64,000 bases of DNA from Oceanisphaera profunda. GTDB taxonomy: Bacteria > Pseudomonadota > Gammaproteobacteria > Enterobacterales > Aeromonadaceae. The translations under genes were made by a program, and so were the position numbers. Location: the NCBI RefSeq assembly GCF_002157895.1, contig NZ_CP021377.1, forward strand, positions 2,418,001 through 2,482,000, in the 5' to 3' direction. Numbering within the stretch: position 1 is the stretch's first letter; each line of letters opens with the position of its first letter. Under the pieces are notes generated by a model. The model did not search any database and was not told the DNA's origin. It saw nothing but the letters and a program-made list of their open reading frames with translations. This document shows positions 35,466-44,641 of the stretch, piece after piece.

Positions 35466-36569
35466 ATGAGCCTTGCAGACCAGGTGTTGGCCGTAAATAA
35501 CGACCTACCGATCCGTACCCAGCAAGCTGTACACAGCGGCAAGGTGCGCTCCGTTTACTGGCTAACCGCCGCTGACAGTCGCCGTTTGATAAAAGAGAAA
35601 GGCTACAATGTGGCTGCCGGTGCGCCCTTGGCCATCATGGTGATCAGCGACCGTATCTCGGCGTTTGATTGCATTTGGCACGGTGAAGAGGGCATGCAAG
35701 GCGTGCCCGGCAAAGGGGCGGCCTTAAACGCCATTTCTAACCATTGGTTTAAGCTGTTTCAAGAACAAGGCTTAGCTGATAGCCATATTTTGGATATTCC
35801 CCATCCGTTCGTGTGGATAGTACAAAAAGCCACACCGGTAAAAATTGAGGCCATCTGTCGTCAATATATTACTGGCTCAATGTGGCGCAGCTATGTCAAA
35901 GGCGAGCGGGAGTTCTGTGGTATTCGCCTGCCTGATGGTCTGCAAAAAGATCAAAAGCTGCCAGAGTTGCTGATGACGCCGTCCACTAAAGGCATCTTAA
36001 CCGGTATTCCTGGAGTGCCCGAGGCCGATGACGTTAATATTACCCGTCAAAATATCGAAGATAACTTCGCCGCCTTTAACTTTAAGCAGGCGGGCGATAT
36101 TGGTCAGTATGAGCGGTTATTGCGTGAAGGTTTTGAAGTAATTAGCACGGAATTGGCCAAGCTTAACCAAATATTTGTCGATACCAAGTTTGAATTTGGT
36201 TACGTGACCGATGCCCAAGGCCAAGAAAAACTGATCTACATGGATGAAGTGGGTACGCCGGACTCGTCGCGTATCTGGGATGGTGCCGCTTATGCTCAAG
36301 GTCAGATTATCGAAAATTCAAAAGAAGATTTTCGCCAAATGTTACTGACGCACTTTCCAGATCCAGATATTTTACTTAATAAAGAGCGCATGCTAGAGCG
36401 CGAAGCACTGGCGCGCGATAATGCCCTGCCGGTGAGCGCACTCATGGCTATCTCGCGGACTTATATTGGTATGGCTGAAAAGATCACCGGCCAAAAACTG
36501 GTGTTATCGGATAATCCCAAAGCCGATATTATTAACATCTTGCGTGAGCAATACGCCTTGATTGATTAA
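35466..36569 (+). CDS. purC: Phosphoribosylaminoimidazole-succinocarboxamide synthase, long form
   Basis: PurC (SAICAR synthetase) joins aspartate to CAIR in purine synthesis. This is the 367-residue long form typical of Vibrio/Shewanella-like bacteria rather than the ~237-residue E. coli form. Motifs: [55 protein letters not shown] and [14 protein letters not shown] terminator follows, so monocistronic. Confidence 0.96.
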   Translation: MSLADQVLAVNNDLPIRTQQAVHSGKVRSVYWLTAADSRRLIKEKGYNVAAGAPLAIMVISDRISAFDCIWHGEEGMQGVPGKGAALNAISNHWFKLFQEQGLADSHILDIPHPFVWIVQKATPVKIEAICRQYITGSMWRSYVKGEREFCGIRLPDGLQKDQKLPELLMTPSTKGILTGIPGVPEADDVNITRQNIEDNFAAFNFKQAGDIGQYERLLREGFEVISTELAKLNQIFVDTKFEFGYVTDAQGQEKLIYMDEVGTPDSSRIWDGAAYAQGQIIENSKEDFRQMLLTHFPDPDILLNKERMLEREALARDNALPVSALMAISRTYIGMAEKITGQKLVLSDNPKADIINILREQYALID

Positions 36570-36597
36570 TCAGGCCGAGTCGTTTGCTAAACAAAAT

Positions 36598-36627
36598 AAA
36601 AAACCCGAGGCCAGCTCGGGTTTTTTT
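36598..36627 (+). terminator. Terminator of purC
   Basis: AAACCCGAG-GCCAG-CTCGGGTTTTTTT about 30 bases after the stop; the A run on the left may also serve crp on the other strand. Confidence 0.93.
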
Positions 36628-36666
36628 ATACTTGGTACTTTACTAGCAGGTGTTAAAGCTCGCTAT

Positions 36667-37305
36667 TTATCGAGTACCAAATACTACGATAGTTTTGCCA
36701 TGAGCAGAAATAAGCTCTTGTTCTTCAAGCATCTTTAAGATGCGGCCCACGGTTTCCCGTGAACAACCCACTATCTGGCCAATCTCTTGGCGGGTGATCT
36801 TAATCTGCATGCCATCTGGGTGCGTCATGGCATCGGGCTGGCGCGCTAGGCTAAGCAGAGTCTCGGCGATACGACCGGTTACATCCAAAAAGGCCAAGTC
36901 GCCTACTTTTTGGCTGGTGGTTTGTAGGCGTTCAGCCATTTGCGCGGACACTCGCATCAGTATTTCTGGGTTCACCTGGATTAATTGGCGAAACTTTTTA
37001 TACGAAATTTCGGCGACTTCACACGGAGACTTAGCACGCACCCAGGCGGTACGCAGCGGGTTATCTGTGTTTTCAAATAGCCCCAACTCACCAATAAAGT
37101 CACCCTTATTCAGATAAGACAGGATCATTTCTTTCCCGTCTTCATCTTTGATCAGCACCGAGACTGAGCCTTTGACGATGTAATATAAGGTTTCTGCTTT
37201 TTCACCCGCATGGATCAATGAGCTCTTCGCTGGGTATTTATGAATATGGCAATGCGACAGAAACCACTCTAAGGTGGGGTCACTTTGGGGCTTGCTAATA
37301 ATCAT
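36667..37305 (-). CDS. crp: cAMP receptor protein
   Basis: Global transcription factor CRP, 212 residues. The cAMP-binding beta-barrel includes [11 protein letters not shown] and [19 protein letters not shown]; the C-helix has [20 protein letters not shown]; the helix-turn-helix is [20 protein letters not shown], virtually the E. coli recognition helix. Divergent from yhfA as in E. coli. It will presumably control deo and other sugar genes in this window. Confidence 0.97.
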   Translation of the reverse strand: MIISKPQSDPTLEWFLSHCHIHKYPAKSSLIHAGEKAETLYYIVKGSVSVLIKDEDGKEMILSYLNKGDFIGELGLFENTDNPLRTAWVRAKSPCEVAEISYKKFRQLIQVNPEILMRVSAQMAERLQTTSQKVGDLAFLDVTGRIAETLLSLARQPDAMTHPDGMQIKITRQEIGQIVGCSRETVGRILKMLEEQELISAHGKTIVVFGTR

Positions 37306-37486
37306 CTCTTACCTCTTAATTATTTTAATTAGCTCGGGGCTTAAGCCTAGCAAGCTATCTGCGATCAGTATTCCTAGTGGGCTAGCATAAAAGGCTTAAC
37401 TCATATCATCAAGTGGCTTAGGCTTTTATCCTGCTCGTCGTTCCTAATCCAATAGGATAATATAGCTGTTTTTATGGGAGATTATG

Positions 37487-37891
37487 ATGAAAGCGACAGT
37501 TACCTGGTTAGAAGGCATGTGTTTTGAAGGCTTATCTGAGTCTGGTCATAAAATCTTGTTAGATGGCACTAACCCAGGCAAAGGTGCTAGCCCCATGGAA
37601 GCTGTATTGCTGGGCGCCGGTGGCTGCAGTGCTATAGATGTGGTTTCTATCTTAGAAAAAGGCCGCCAGCAAGTGACCGGCTGCGTGGTAGAGCTAGATG
37701 CAGACCGCGCCGAGCAACCACCACGGGTGTTTACCACTCTTAACATGCACTTTATCGTCACCGGCCACGAGTTATCGGAAAAGCAGGTCGCGCGCGCGGT
37801 GAGCTTATCGATGGAAAAATACTGCTCGGTCATGAAGATGCTGGATAAAGCACTGGGCGCCTCTTCGTCTTTTGAAATACGCCAAGCATAG
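37487..37891 (+). CDS. OsmC-family protein YhfA
   Basis: 134-residue OsmC/Ohr-fold protein matching E. coli YhfA: GHKILLDGTNPGKGASPMEA, GAGGCSAIDVVSILEKGRQ and SLSMEKYCSVMKMLD. The two Cys (GGCSA and YCSV) are the conserved pair of the fold, which reduces organic hydroperoxides in characterised members; YhfA's own role is unknown. ATG 37487 is preferred over 37484 because GGAG sits six bases before it. Confidence 0.9.
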   Translation: MKATVTWLEGMCFEGLSESGHKILLDGTNPGKGASPMEAVLLGAGGCSAIDVVSILEKGRQQVTGCVVELDADRAEQPPRVFTTLNMHFIVTGHELSEKQVARAVSLSMEKYCSVMKMLDKALGASSSFEIRQA

Positions 37892-37963
37892 ACAGTGAGG
37901 TGTGAGGGGATAAGCGTAAGGCGGAAAGCGCCTTCTGCTCTTACGCCTCACTTGTCTCGGTGC

Positions 37964-37977
37964 GTGATCCACATCAA
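37964..37977 (+). promoter_or_regulatory. FNR/CRP-like site upstream of the peroxidase gene
   Basis: GTGATCCACATCAA differs from the FNR consensus TTGAT-N4-ATCAA at one base, and also resembles a CRP half-site. It lies about 78 bases before the peroxidase ATG, a good position for activation. Confidence 0.65.
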
Positions 37978-38054
37978 TGCCCTTTGTTTGTATAAGGCTT
38001 ACATTGCTGCTTATAGAGTCATATAGAGCTCTAACTTGAGCAGAGGTAAGCCCT

Positions 38055-39056
38055 ATGAAAATAAGCACTATCACAGTTAGCGCCGCTCTGGCACTGATAC
38101 TGACTAACCAAGCGATAGCGGGAACGCCGCGTACCGAGCCGGTACAGCCGATACCAGCAGTAGAAGTGACGAATCCGGCCATGGTCGAGCTGGGTAAAAA
38201 GTTATTTTTTGATCCTCGGCTTTCTAAGTCGGGATTTATCTCCTGTAATTCTTGCCATAATCTGTCGATGGGCGGCACGGATAACATTAAAACTTCTATT
38301 GGCCATAATTGGCAGCAAGGGCCCATTAACTCGCCAACCGTGCTTAACTCCAGCCTGAACTTGGCGCAGTTTTGGGATGGTCGTGCGGCTAACCTAAAAG
38401 AACAAGCCGGTGGCCCCATTGCCAACCCCGGTGAAATGGCGTTTACCCATGAGCTTGCCGTGGATGTATTGCAGTCTATTCCCGGTTATGTAAATGAATT
38501 TGCCGTGGTGTTTGGCAACGATGCACTGAATATCGACATGGTGACGGACGCCATCGCTGCTTTTGAAGAAACCTTAGTCACGCCCAATGGGGAGTTTGAT
38601 CAATGGCTGCAAGGTGATGATAAGGCATTAACGGCAGAGGCTTTAGCGGGTTACCAGCTGTTTAAACAAAGCGGTTGCGTGGCTTGCCATAACGGACCTA
38701 ACTTAGGCGGCACTTCTTATCAGAAGATGGGGGTGATTGAACCCTATACCTCCGCATCTGCTGAAGTAGGCCGAGCGGCGGTGACCGGGAAGGATGCCGA
38801 CCGATTCTTATTTAAAGTGCCCACACTGCGCAACGTAGAGCTGACGTATCCCTACTTCCACGATGGCGAAGCCGCCACTCTTGAAGAAGCCGTGGATATT
38901 ATGGGCCGGTTACAGCTAGGCCGAGTTTACTCCGAGCAAGAGATAGGCCAAATAGTGGCATTCTTAAAGTCACTCACCGGCGAGCAGCCTAGATTTGAGC
39001 TACCCATATTGCCACCCTCTACTAATGCTACGCCCAAACCCGTGCCTTTTGGTTAA
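38055..39056 (+). CDS. ccp: Di-haem cytochrome c peroxidase
   Basis: Periplasmic bacterial cytochrome c peroxidase, 333 residues, which reduces hydrogen peroxide using electrons from cytochrome c. The signal peptide ends near ANQAIAG (about residue 23). Two haem-binding motifs, CNSCH and CVACH, mark the peroxidatic and electron-transfer haems; FDPRLSKSGFISCNSCH and RNVELTYPYFHDGEA are family blocks. An FNR-like site upstream suggests induction under low oxygen, as for CcpR in other proteobacteria. Confidence 0.93.
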   Translation: MKISTITVSAALALILTNQAIAGTPRTEPVQPIPAVEVTNPAMVELGKKLFFDPRLSKSGFISCNSCHNLSMGGTDNIKTSIGHNWQQGPINSPTVLNSSLNLAQFWDGRAANLKEQAGGPIANPGEMAFTHELAVDVLQSIPGYVNEFAVVFGNDALNIDMVTDAIAAFEETLVTPNGEFDQWLQGDDKALTAEALAGYQLFKQSGCVACHNGPNLGGTSYQKMGVIEPYTSASAEVGRAAVTGKDADRFLFKVPTLRNVELTYPYFHDGEAATLEEAVDIMGRLQLGRVYSEQEIGQIVAFLKSLTGEQPRFELPILPPSTNATPKPVPFG

Positions 39057-39110
39057 GGGAGATCGTGAGGTGTAAATGGTGAGGAGTGCAGAGTAAACAC
39101 AACGCTCTGC

Positions 39111-39146
39111 AATAAAAAGCCCAGCATATAAGCTGGGCTTTTTATT
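39111..39146. terminator. Terminator of ccp
   Basis: AATAAAAAGCCCAGC-ATATAA-GCTGGGCTTTTTATT, symmetrical 15-bp arms. Its right edge touches the target duplication of the MITE, so the MITE inserted beside it. Confidence 0.93.
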
Positions 39147-39150
39147 GGTA

Positions 39151-39342
39151 CCTGATTACGTATGAGCCTCAGCCATAATGCACCCTGCTTCGGTTTGTTC
39201 TTTGTAGCTGCCCAATTTATTCGGCAGGCCAGCTCTGCTGGCTGTTACTGAGGTTTAGATTTAAATAAAAATACCAAACCGGGCCGAATAAATTGGCCCC
39301 TACAAGGTCAAAATACCAAACTGAGCCTTGTGGGTAATCAGG
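39151..39342 (+). mobile_element. Intact 192-bp MITE with 8-bp target duplication
   Basis: Ends CCTGATTACG and GGGTAATCAGG (9-bp terminal inverted repeat CCTGATTAC). Flanking TATTGGTA at 39143-39150 and 39343-39350 is a perfect 8-bp direct repeat. Inside are hairpin modules around AATTTATTCGGC / GCCGAATAAATT and GCCAGC-TCT-GCTGGC. It encodes no protein, so it must be moved by a transposase elsewhere. 8-bp duplications are known for ISL3, IS66 and IS6-type elements; the parent is not identified. Confidence 0.88.
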
Positions 39343-39377
39343 TATTGGTATTAGTATCTAGCGTGACGATAATAACC

Positions 39378-39412
39378 GCCTCACGCCTCACGCCTCACGC
39401 CTCACGCCTCAC
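39378..39412 (-). repeat. Five perfect 7-bp tandem repeats (GCCTCAC)
   Basis: Five uninterrupted GCCTCAC units, ending four bases from the prkB stop codon. The reverse strand (GTGAGGC) is the commonest word of degenerate tracts elsewhere in the window. Confidence 0.9.
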
Positions 39413-39416
39413 GCTC

Positions 39417-40286
39417 TTAACGTATCTTACCCGTCTCCAGCAGGCGCTCTAGCATGGGGCGTAGGATTAGCTCCATCACGAAGCCGACTTTGCCGCCCGG
39501 TACTACTATGGTGTTGCGCCGAGACATAAAAGAGCCGTCGATCATGGCCAGCAAATAGGGATAATCCACGTCCTTAATGCCACGAAAGCGGATCACCATC
39601 ATGCTTTCATCGGCACTGGGGATCACCTTGGCACTAAAAGGGTTCGAGGTGTCGACGGTCGGAATGCGCTGAAAGTTAATATGCGTGCGCGAGAACTGCG
39701 GCGTAATGAAGTTAATGTAATCTTCCATGGAGCGCACGATAGAGTCGGTGACTGCCTCTCGTGAATGGCCGCGCTCGGCGGTGTCGCGGATCAGTTTTTG
39801 GATCCACTCCAGATTCACGATCGGCACCATGCCGATCAACAGATCCACATGTTGCGCCACATTGTGCTCATCGGTGACTACGCCGCCGTGCAAGCCTTCA
39901 TAAAACAGCAAATTAGTGTCGTCGGGTAATTGCTGCGAAGGGGTAAAGGTGCCGGGCATTTGATTAAAAGGCACGGCTTCATCAAAGGTATGTAAATAAC
40001 GACGAAACTGGCCGGTGCCGGTGTTGCCATATTCTTTGAAAAAGTGCTCAAGAAGCTCGAAGTCGTTGGCTTCTGGGCCAAAATAGCTGATATGTCTGCC
40101 TTGTTCGCGAGCGCGCCGAATGGCCACGTCCATTTCGGGCCTTGTATAGCGGTGAAAGCTGTCACCCTCCAGCATGGCGGCTTTCACCCCCAGCTGGGCA
40201 AACATGGACTGAAACACCTCGGTAGAGGTTGAGGTGCCGGCACCCGAGGAACCGGTCACCGCAATGATGGGGTGCTTGGCAGACAT
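39417..40286 (-). CDS. prkB: Phosphoribulokinase-family protein PrkB
   Basis: 289 residues, same as E. coli PrkB, located as there between crp/yhfA and yheU-yheT. Walker A GSSGAGTSTST and the Walker-B-like LLFYEGLHGGVV, plus FGPEANDFELLEHFFKEY, are present. Phosphoribulokinase phosphorylates ribulose 5-phosphate, but this organism-type lacks a visible Calvin cycle here; the enterobacterial homologue's physiological role is unclear. It ends next to the GCCTCAC array. Confidence 0.92.
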   Translation of the reverse strand: MSAKHPIIAVTGSSGAGTSTSTEVFQSMFAQLGVKAAMLEGDSFHRYTRPEMDVAIRRAREQGRHISYFGPEANDFELLEHFFKEYGNTGTGQFRRYLHTFDEAVPFNQMPGTFTPSQQLPDDTNLLFYEGLHGGVVTDEHNVAQHVDLLIGMVPIVNLEWIQKLIRDTAERGHSREAVTDSIVRSMEDYINFITPQFSRTHINFQRIPTVDTSNPFSAKVIPSADESMMVIRFRGIKDVDYPYLLAMIDGSFMSRRNTIVVPGGKVGFVMELILRPMLERLLETGKIR

Positions 40287-40344
40287 AAAAAACCCTAAAA
40301 ATGAGTAAACTGTGAATGTTTATACGCAGTGCGCTGGGGTTAGG

Positions 40345-40569
40345 TCAAGGCTTGTTACGCAGTTGAGCCGCCGGCACTATGTTCACACTCTCGTGTAATT
40401 CACTGTAGACTATGACCGCTTCGCCTACTTTAAGTTGTTGTTTAACTTGAATTACTTTCTCTGATAACGAGATATCGTGCTCGCCATATTCAGTGCCTTC
40501 TTGCAGCACAAATTGTTCGATTAAGTTATCTAGTGTTTCGCTGCTTAAGTCAGTAAAAGGAATAATCAT
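40345..40569 (-). CDS. YheU family protein
   Basis: 74 residues matching E. coli Yhe[51 protein letters not shown]. Starts at ATG 40569, whose ATGA overlaps the yheT stop, implying coupling. Function unknown. An upstream reading start would be inside yheT. Confidence 0.9.
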   Translation of the reverse strand: MIIPFTDLSSETLDNLIEQFVLQEGTEYGEHDISLSEKVIQVKQQLKVGEAVIVYSELHESVNIVPAAQLRNKP

Positions 40570-41546
40570 GCGTTCTCCAAGTAGGGCGGCCATTGCTGTG
40601 CCAACCAGTGCGGCACTCTGTATTCTAACCAATAAAGCGGTGCCCAAGGGGTACCTTGTATAAAACCCACATGGCCGCCGCTGCGGCTTAACTCATAGGT
40701 GATGGCGGGCGCTAAGTCGCTGGCATCGGGGATCACGCTATCATCCATAAAAGGATCGTCCGCCGCGTGTATGATCAAGGTCGGGGTGCTGATTTTATCT
40801 AACAAATACAGACCGGAGCAACGCTGATAATAATCCTCTGCATCATGAAAACCATGAGTAGGGGCGGTGATTTTATCATCAAACTGGCGCAGGCTCTTGA
40901 TCTGGTAAGCCTTAACTTGGCTTTGGTGTTGCGGATGACGCTGCAGCCGTTGCTGCCAATTAAACAGCATACGCTTGAGTAAATAGTGCTGATAACCACG
41001 AGACAAGCCTGAGTCTATGCGATCCGCAGCGGCTGAGAGTTGCAGCGGCGCTGAAATAACCACGGCCGCACATAAGGTATTACGCGGGTACTTAGCTAAA
41101 TAATTGACCAGCATATTGCCGCCCAACGAATAACCCATGGCGGCAATGGGGCGCTCGGGATAGCGCTGGCGCAATAAGTCCAATACATAATGCGGGTCTT
41201 CAGTAGCGCCGGAATGATATGACTGCAAATAGCGATTGGGCTCGCCGCTACAACCTCTAAAGTGCATCAGTACCGCCTGCCAGCCTTGTTGGTGCAGGGC
41301 GGCCATCATGCCTTGAATATAATGGGATTCAATATTGCCTTCTAGCCCGTGAAATAACACCACTAGCGGCTTGTTATCATGCTGCACAGGCAAGCCCCAC
41401 GCTAAGTCTACAAAGTCGCCGTCGGGCAGTTCAAGTCGCTCTTTGCGATAGCTGATGCGGGTACGATGCAGTACTTTGGCCAATATGGTTTGGATATGGG
41501 GATTGCGGGCCCACCAAGGAGGCTGAAATTTGCTGGGATGGATCAT
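40566..41546 (-). CDS. yheT: YheT-family alpha/beta hydrolase
   Basis: 326 residues from ATG 41546 ([12 protein letters not shown]). Alpha/beta-hydrolase fold: nucleophile elbow GYSLGGNM, oxyanion region [17 protein letters not shown], acid Asp in [12 protein letters not shown] and catalytic His in SGGHVGFI. Matches YheT including [13 protein letters not shown] and [12 protein letters not shown]. Ester-lipid hydrolase likely, substrate unknown. Overlaps yheU by four bases. Confidence 0.9.
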   Translation of the reverse strand: MIHPSKFQPPWWARNPHIQTILAKVLHRTRISYRKERLELPDGDFVDLAWGLPVQHDNKPLVVLFHGLEGNIESHYIQGMMAALHQQGWQAVLMHFRGCSGEPNRYLQSYHSGATEDPHYVLDLLRQRYPERPIAAMGYSLGGNMLVNYLAKYPRNTLCAAVVISAPLQLSAAADRIDSGLSRGYQHYLLKRMLFNWQQRLQRHPQHQSQVKAYQIKSLRQFDDKITAPTHGFHDAEDYYQRCSGLYLLDKISTPTLIIHAADDPFMDDSVIPDASDLAPAITYELSRSGGHVGFIQGTPWAPLYWLEYRVPHWLAQQWPPYLENA

Positions 41547-41722
41547 GATTGCTGCTTTACCCTTTAACCGAATTGATCTAACAGGCATAAACCGCCAGCC
41601 CTAAAAGAGCGCGCTGACCGTTAGACGCGATAATTAACCCTTAATAAACAGATAAAGTACTGGGCGCTGCACGCAAAATCGAGTAAAAGAATGCTTTTGC
41701 TACATTATTTATTGAGTGACTC

Positions 41723-42316
41723 ATGGATTTTACTTTACTGGTGTCGGTGGCGGGCTTTGCCTTTGCCGCTTGCGGCACGCCAGGCCCCAATAATATGCTA
41801 TTAACCCATTCGGCCACCCGCTTTGGTTATCGACCCACATTGAAGCTGTTATTGGGCATTATGCTGGGCTTACAATTATTATTGCTGTTTAGCGCGCTCG
41901 GCTTAGGCCAGCTGTTTTTACGTTGGCCGGTGCTGCAATGGACGCTAAAAATACTGGGCAGTGGTTATTTATTGTGGCTGGCGTGGCAAATTAGTCGTGC
42001 CGCGCCGCCCAAGGCTTATACCGTTGAGAGCAGTATGAACTGGCGCCAAGGCGCGCTGTTTCAAGTGTTTAACCCCAAGGCTTGGCTGATGGCCGTCTCG
42101 GCGATGAGCGGCTTTACCTTAGTGGGTGAACAATACTGGTCTTCGGCGTGGATAGTATTGGCAGTATTTTTAGTGTTAGGCATAATTACCGGTCATTTGT
42201 GGACCTTGTTTGGTTTGAATTTGCGCACTTGGTTACGTTCGGCACGGGATTGGCGACGTTTTAATCAAGGCATGGCATTATTAACCGCTGCTAGCGTAGT
42301 CATGATCTGGTATTAA
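41723..42316 (+). CDS. LysE/RhtB-family amino-acid exporter
   Basis: 197-residue inner-membrane protein with about six membrane segments. The family signature is near the N-terminus: FAACGTPGPNNMLLTHSATR (G-x-PGPNxL), plus FQVFNPKAWLMAVSAM. LysE-type transporters export lysine, homoserine, threonine or related amino acids; the substrate here is unknown. Monocistronic. Confidence 0.9.
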   Translation: MDFTLLVSVAGFAFAACGTPGPNNMLLTHSATRFGYRPTLKLLLGIMLGLQLLLLFSALGLGQLFLRWPVLQWTLKILGSGYLLWLAWQISRAAPPKAYTVESSMNWRQGALFQVFNPKAWLMAVSAMSGFTLVGEQYWSSAWIVLAVFLVLGIITGHLWTLFGLNLRTWLRSARDWRRFNQGMALLTAASVVMIWY

Positions 42317-42415
42317 CCGATTTTACGCTTTTTCGTGTCAGTTTAACGCTAAAGCAGGTAAAATCTCGGCGTTTTTCGTACTTATACCTTTTAGTCCCTA
42401 CACCGTAAGGTTGTC

Positions 42416-43543
42416 ATGGTTTCAGACACTGATTTATTTAAAGATATTCGCCCTTATCGGGATGACGAAGTCGCGGGCGCGATTCAGCGCCTGATCCACG
42501 ACGATGAGTTTGTGGGTGCCATTGCTAAATACCGTTTCTCGACGTTGTCCGGTATTGGCGGCCCTGTTATCAAAGCCTTGATCCGTCTGTATTTGAGCTG
42601 GCGCTGGCGCAAGCTCAAGAGTGTGCGCCACATTCAGCTTGAAGTGGCCAGCTACATGGAAAAAATGATCGCCCGCACCACCTCAGGCGTCACCTATTCT
42701 GGACTGGAGCACATAGACCCTAGCCAAGGCTATGTGTTTATCTCTAATCACAGAGATATTGCCATGGATCCTGCGTTTGTGAACTGGGGTCTGCACAGTC
42801 ACGGGTTGGATACGGTACGCATCGCCATTGGTGATAACTTATTGCGCAAGCCCTGTGCCGCCGAGCTAATGAAGCTAAATAAAAGCTTCGTGGTAAAGCG
42901 CTCAGTTAAAGGGCCGCGAGAAATGATGAAGGCCTTTAGCGAGCTGTCGGCATATGTGCGCCACTCCATTGATGAGCAACAATCAGTCTGGATTGCCCAA
43001 AAAGAAGGGCGCGCGAAAGACGGTTTTGATAAAACCGATCCGGCTATTCTCAAGATGTTTTACATGGAAGGTAAGCGGGAAAAAATCCCCTTTAGCGATT
43101 ACATCAAAACCTTAAATCTGGTGCCGGTGTCGATTTCTTATGAGTATGATCCGGGCGATCAGGCCAAGGCGCGCGAGCTATATGCCAAGGCTGAGCAGGG
43201 CGCTTATGAGAAACGCGAATTTGAAGATGTAGAGAGCATAGTGCAGGGCATAGTCGGTCAAAAAGGCCGAGTACACGTGGCCTTTGGTCAGCCGGTACAA
43301 GGTGACTTTGAAACGGCGGATCAACTCGCCGAGGCCATAGATAAGCAGATTTACGCTAACTATCATTTGTTTCCCAGCAACTTAGCGGCCGCCGGTGATA
43401 CGACTGCTGCTCAGCAAAGTGCAGACAATGGCAAAGCGTTGCAGCTGTTTGAGCAACATATGGCACAAATACCCGCCGAGTTAAAAGCCTTGGTCTTGGC
43501 CATGTATGCGCAGCCGGTATTTAACAAAAACAAAGTGTTATAA
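42416..43543 (+). CDS. PlsC-like acyltransferase
   Basis: 375-residue acyltransferase of the glycerol-3-phosphate/lysophosphatidate acyltransferase (PlsC) type. The catalytic block is FISNHRDIAMDPAFVNW; note that His and Asp are separated by five residues instead of the usual four. FVVKRSVKGPREMMKAF and the substrate motif IAQKEGRAKDG follow, then LVPVSISYEYDP. The N-terminal ~85 residues and the C-terminal 100 are outside the catalytic domain. Probably phospholipid synthesis or remodelling. Confidence 0.82.
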   Translation: MVSDTDLFKDIRPYRDDEVAGAIQRLIHDDEFVGAIAKYRFSTLSGIGGPVIKALIRLYLSWRWRKLKSVRHIQLEVASYMEKMIARTTSGVTYSGLEHIDPSQGYVFISNHRDIAMDPAFVNWGLHSHGLDTVRIAIGDNLLRKPCAAELMKLNKSFVVKRSVKGPREMMKAFSELSAYVRHSIDEQQSVWIAQKEGRAKDGFDKTDPAILKMFYMEGKREKIPFSDYIKTLNLVPVSISYEYDPGDQAKARELYAKAEQGAYEKREFEDVESIVQGIVGQKGRVHVAFGQPVQGDFETADQLAEAIDKQIYANYHLFPSNLAAAGDTTAAQQSADNGKALQLFEQHMAQIPAELKALVLAMYAQPVFNKNKVL

Positions 43544-43600
43544 GACCTGCACTGAAAAAAGCTAACGCCGAGCCCGCAACGCCCAAGGTTCAAAAAGCAT

Positions 43601-43642
43601 AAAAAGAGCCGCTTACTGTGATATACAGTTGGCGGCTTTTTT
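43601..43642. terminator. Terminator after acyltransferase gene
   Basis: AAAAAGAGCCGC ... ACTGT / ACAGT ... GCGGCTTTTTT, a two-segment stem followed by a T run. Confidence 0.88.
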
Positions 43643-43699
43643 GCATCTACTTTGCATCTAATAGGGCTAAATAGTGACAGCCTAATAGCAATAAAAACG

Positions 43700-44584
43700 C
43701 TAGCGCTTGGGGACTTTTAGCGCGGGCGTGGCTTGTAAATTGCCTTCCGCGGCCACTAATTGCTTGAGTTCGCAACGCATTAAAAAGCTGACCGGGCGGG
43801 CGCTCTCTGTTTGCACGATCAGTTCCAGTAAGTCGCCACTGAGTAAGGCACTTTTTAACTGGGCTACTTCGCCGTTCAGCCAAGCCTTGCCGGTGACTTC
43901 TTGGTATTTTTGCTTGAGTTCAACACGATAAGTTTCCCCCTTACTGGTTTGCCACTCCCAATTGCCGGCTACTTTAGCGGGAATAATCCACTTATAGAGA
44001 TTGATGCTGCCACAGCGTTGCTGCTGATCTGGCTTCCAATCCCCCATATTAAAGGCATGGGAAACAACACGCGTGCCAGGTTGCAGTTCATCAAGCAAAC
44101 GTGGGCGCAGCTTAATATTCACGATATCAAGCAGGTAAAGCGTGACGACGGTAGCCGCACTGATATCCACTTCCATTAAGTCCGCTTCAGCGAAGTGCAC
44201 TAAATGCTCAACACCGGTGTGGCCGGCGTATTCAATGGCCTCATTGATGCGCATGGGGTCTATATCAATCCCCACGCCATGAGCATTGCGCTCTAATGCA
44301 GCCGCCACCAAGATGCGGCCATCACCACAACCCAAATCGTATAAGGTGTCTTCGTTAGTAACTTCGGCTAAATCGAGCAAGCTATGGACTATTTTTTCAT
44401 CGGAGGGCACATAAGGCACATCGAGGATCATGCCGGAGTCTTCTGTAGAGTAACCATCAAAATCAAGATCTCTAAAGTCTGAGTCTGACAGGGAATAATC
44501 ATTAAGTTCATAGCCTAAGTCTCTAAGCTCATCGATCATCTCATCATCAATATTAAAATCTGATTGGTTATACAAGATAGGCAC
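43700..44584 (-). CDS. Class I SAM-dependent methyltransferase
   Basis: 294 residues. Rossmann-type methyltransferase with motif I LYDLGCGDGRILVAAAL near residue 83, motif II VGIDIDPMRINEA and a FAEADLMEVDI acidic loop. The first ~60 residues are very acidic (NIDDEMIDELRDLGYELNDY) and probably disordered. The catalytic core resembles small Dot1/PrmA-like enzymes, but the substrate is unknown. Precedes rlmJ on the same strand with a 57-base gap. Confidence 0.82.
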   Translation of the reverse strand: MPILYNQSDFNIDDEMIDELRDLGYELNDYSLSDSDFRDLDFDGYSTEDSGMILDVPYVPSDEKIVHSLLDLAEVTNEDTLYDLGCGDGRILVAAALERNAHGVGIDIDPMRINEAIEYAGHTGVEHLVHFAEADLMEVDISAATVVTLYLLDIVNIKLRPRLLDELQPGTRVVSHAFNMGDWKPDQQQRCGSINLYKWIIPAKVAGNWEWQTSKGETYRVELKQKYQEVTGKAWLNGEVAQLKSALLSGDLLELIVQTESARPVSFLMRCELKQLVAAEGNLQATPALKVPKR

Positions 44585-44641
44585 CTAAGGTTATAAAGTT
44601 AAATAATTAACAGCATATTTATTAGCTTACAACGCTAACAA

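Larger units (their letters stand above)
39057..39416. other. ccp-prkB intergenic region
   Basis: About 360 bases between converging genes, without a gene. It holds in order a GTGAGG-type tract after ccp, the ccp terminator, the intact MITE with its 8-bp target duplication, and a perfect 7-bp tandem array next to the prkB stop. Confidence 0.7.

Noticed and set aside
37805-38425. 206-codon frame antisense to the peroxidase gene
   Set aside because: Shadow of a signal-peptide and di-haem gene on the other strand.
39378-39412. CRISPR-like array
   Set aside because: Units are only 7 bases with no spacers; a simple tandem repeat.
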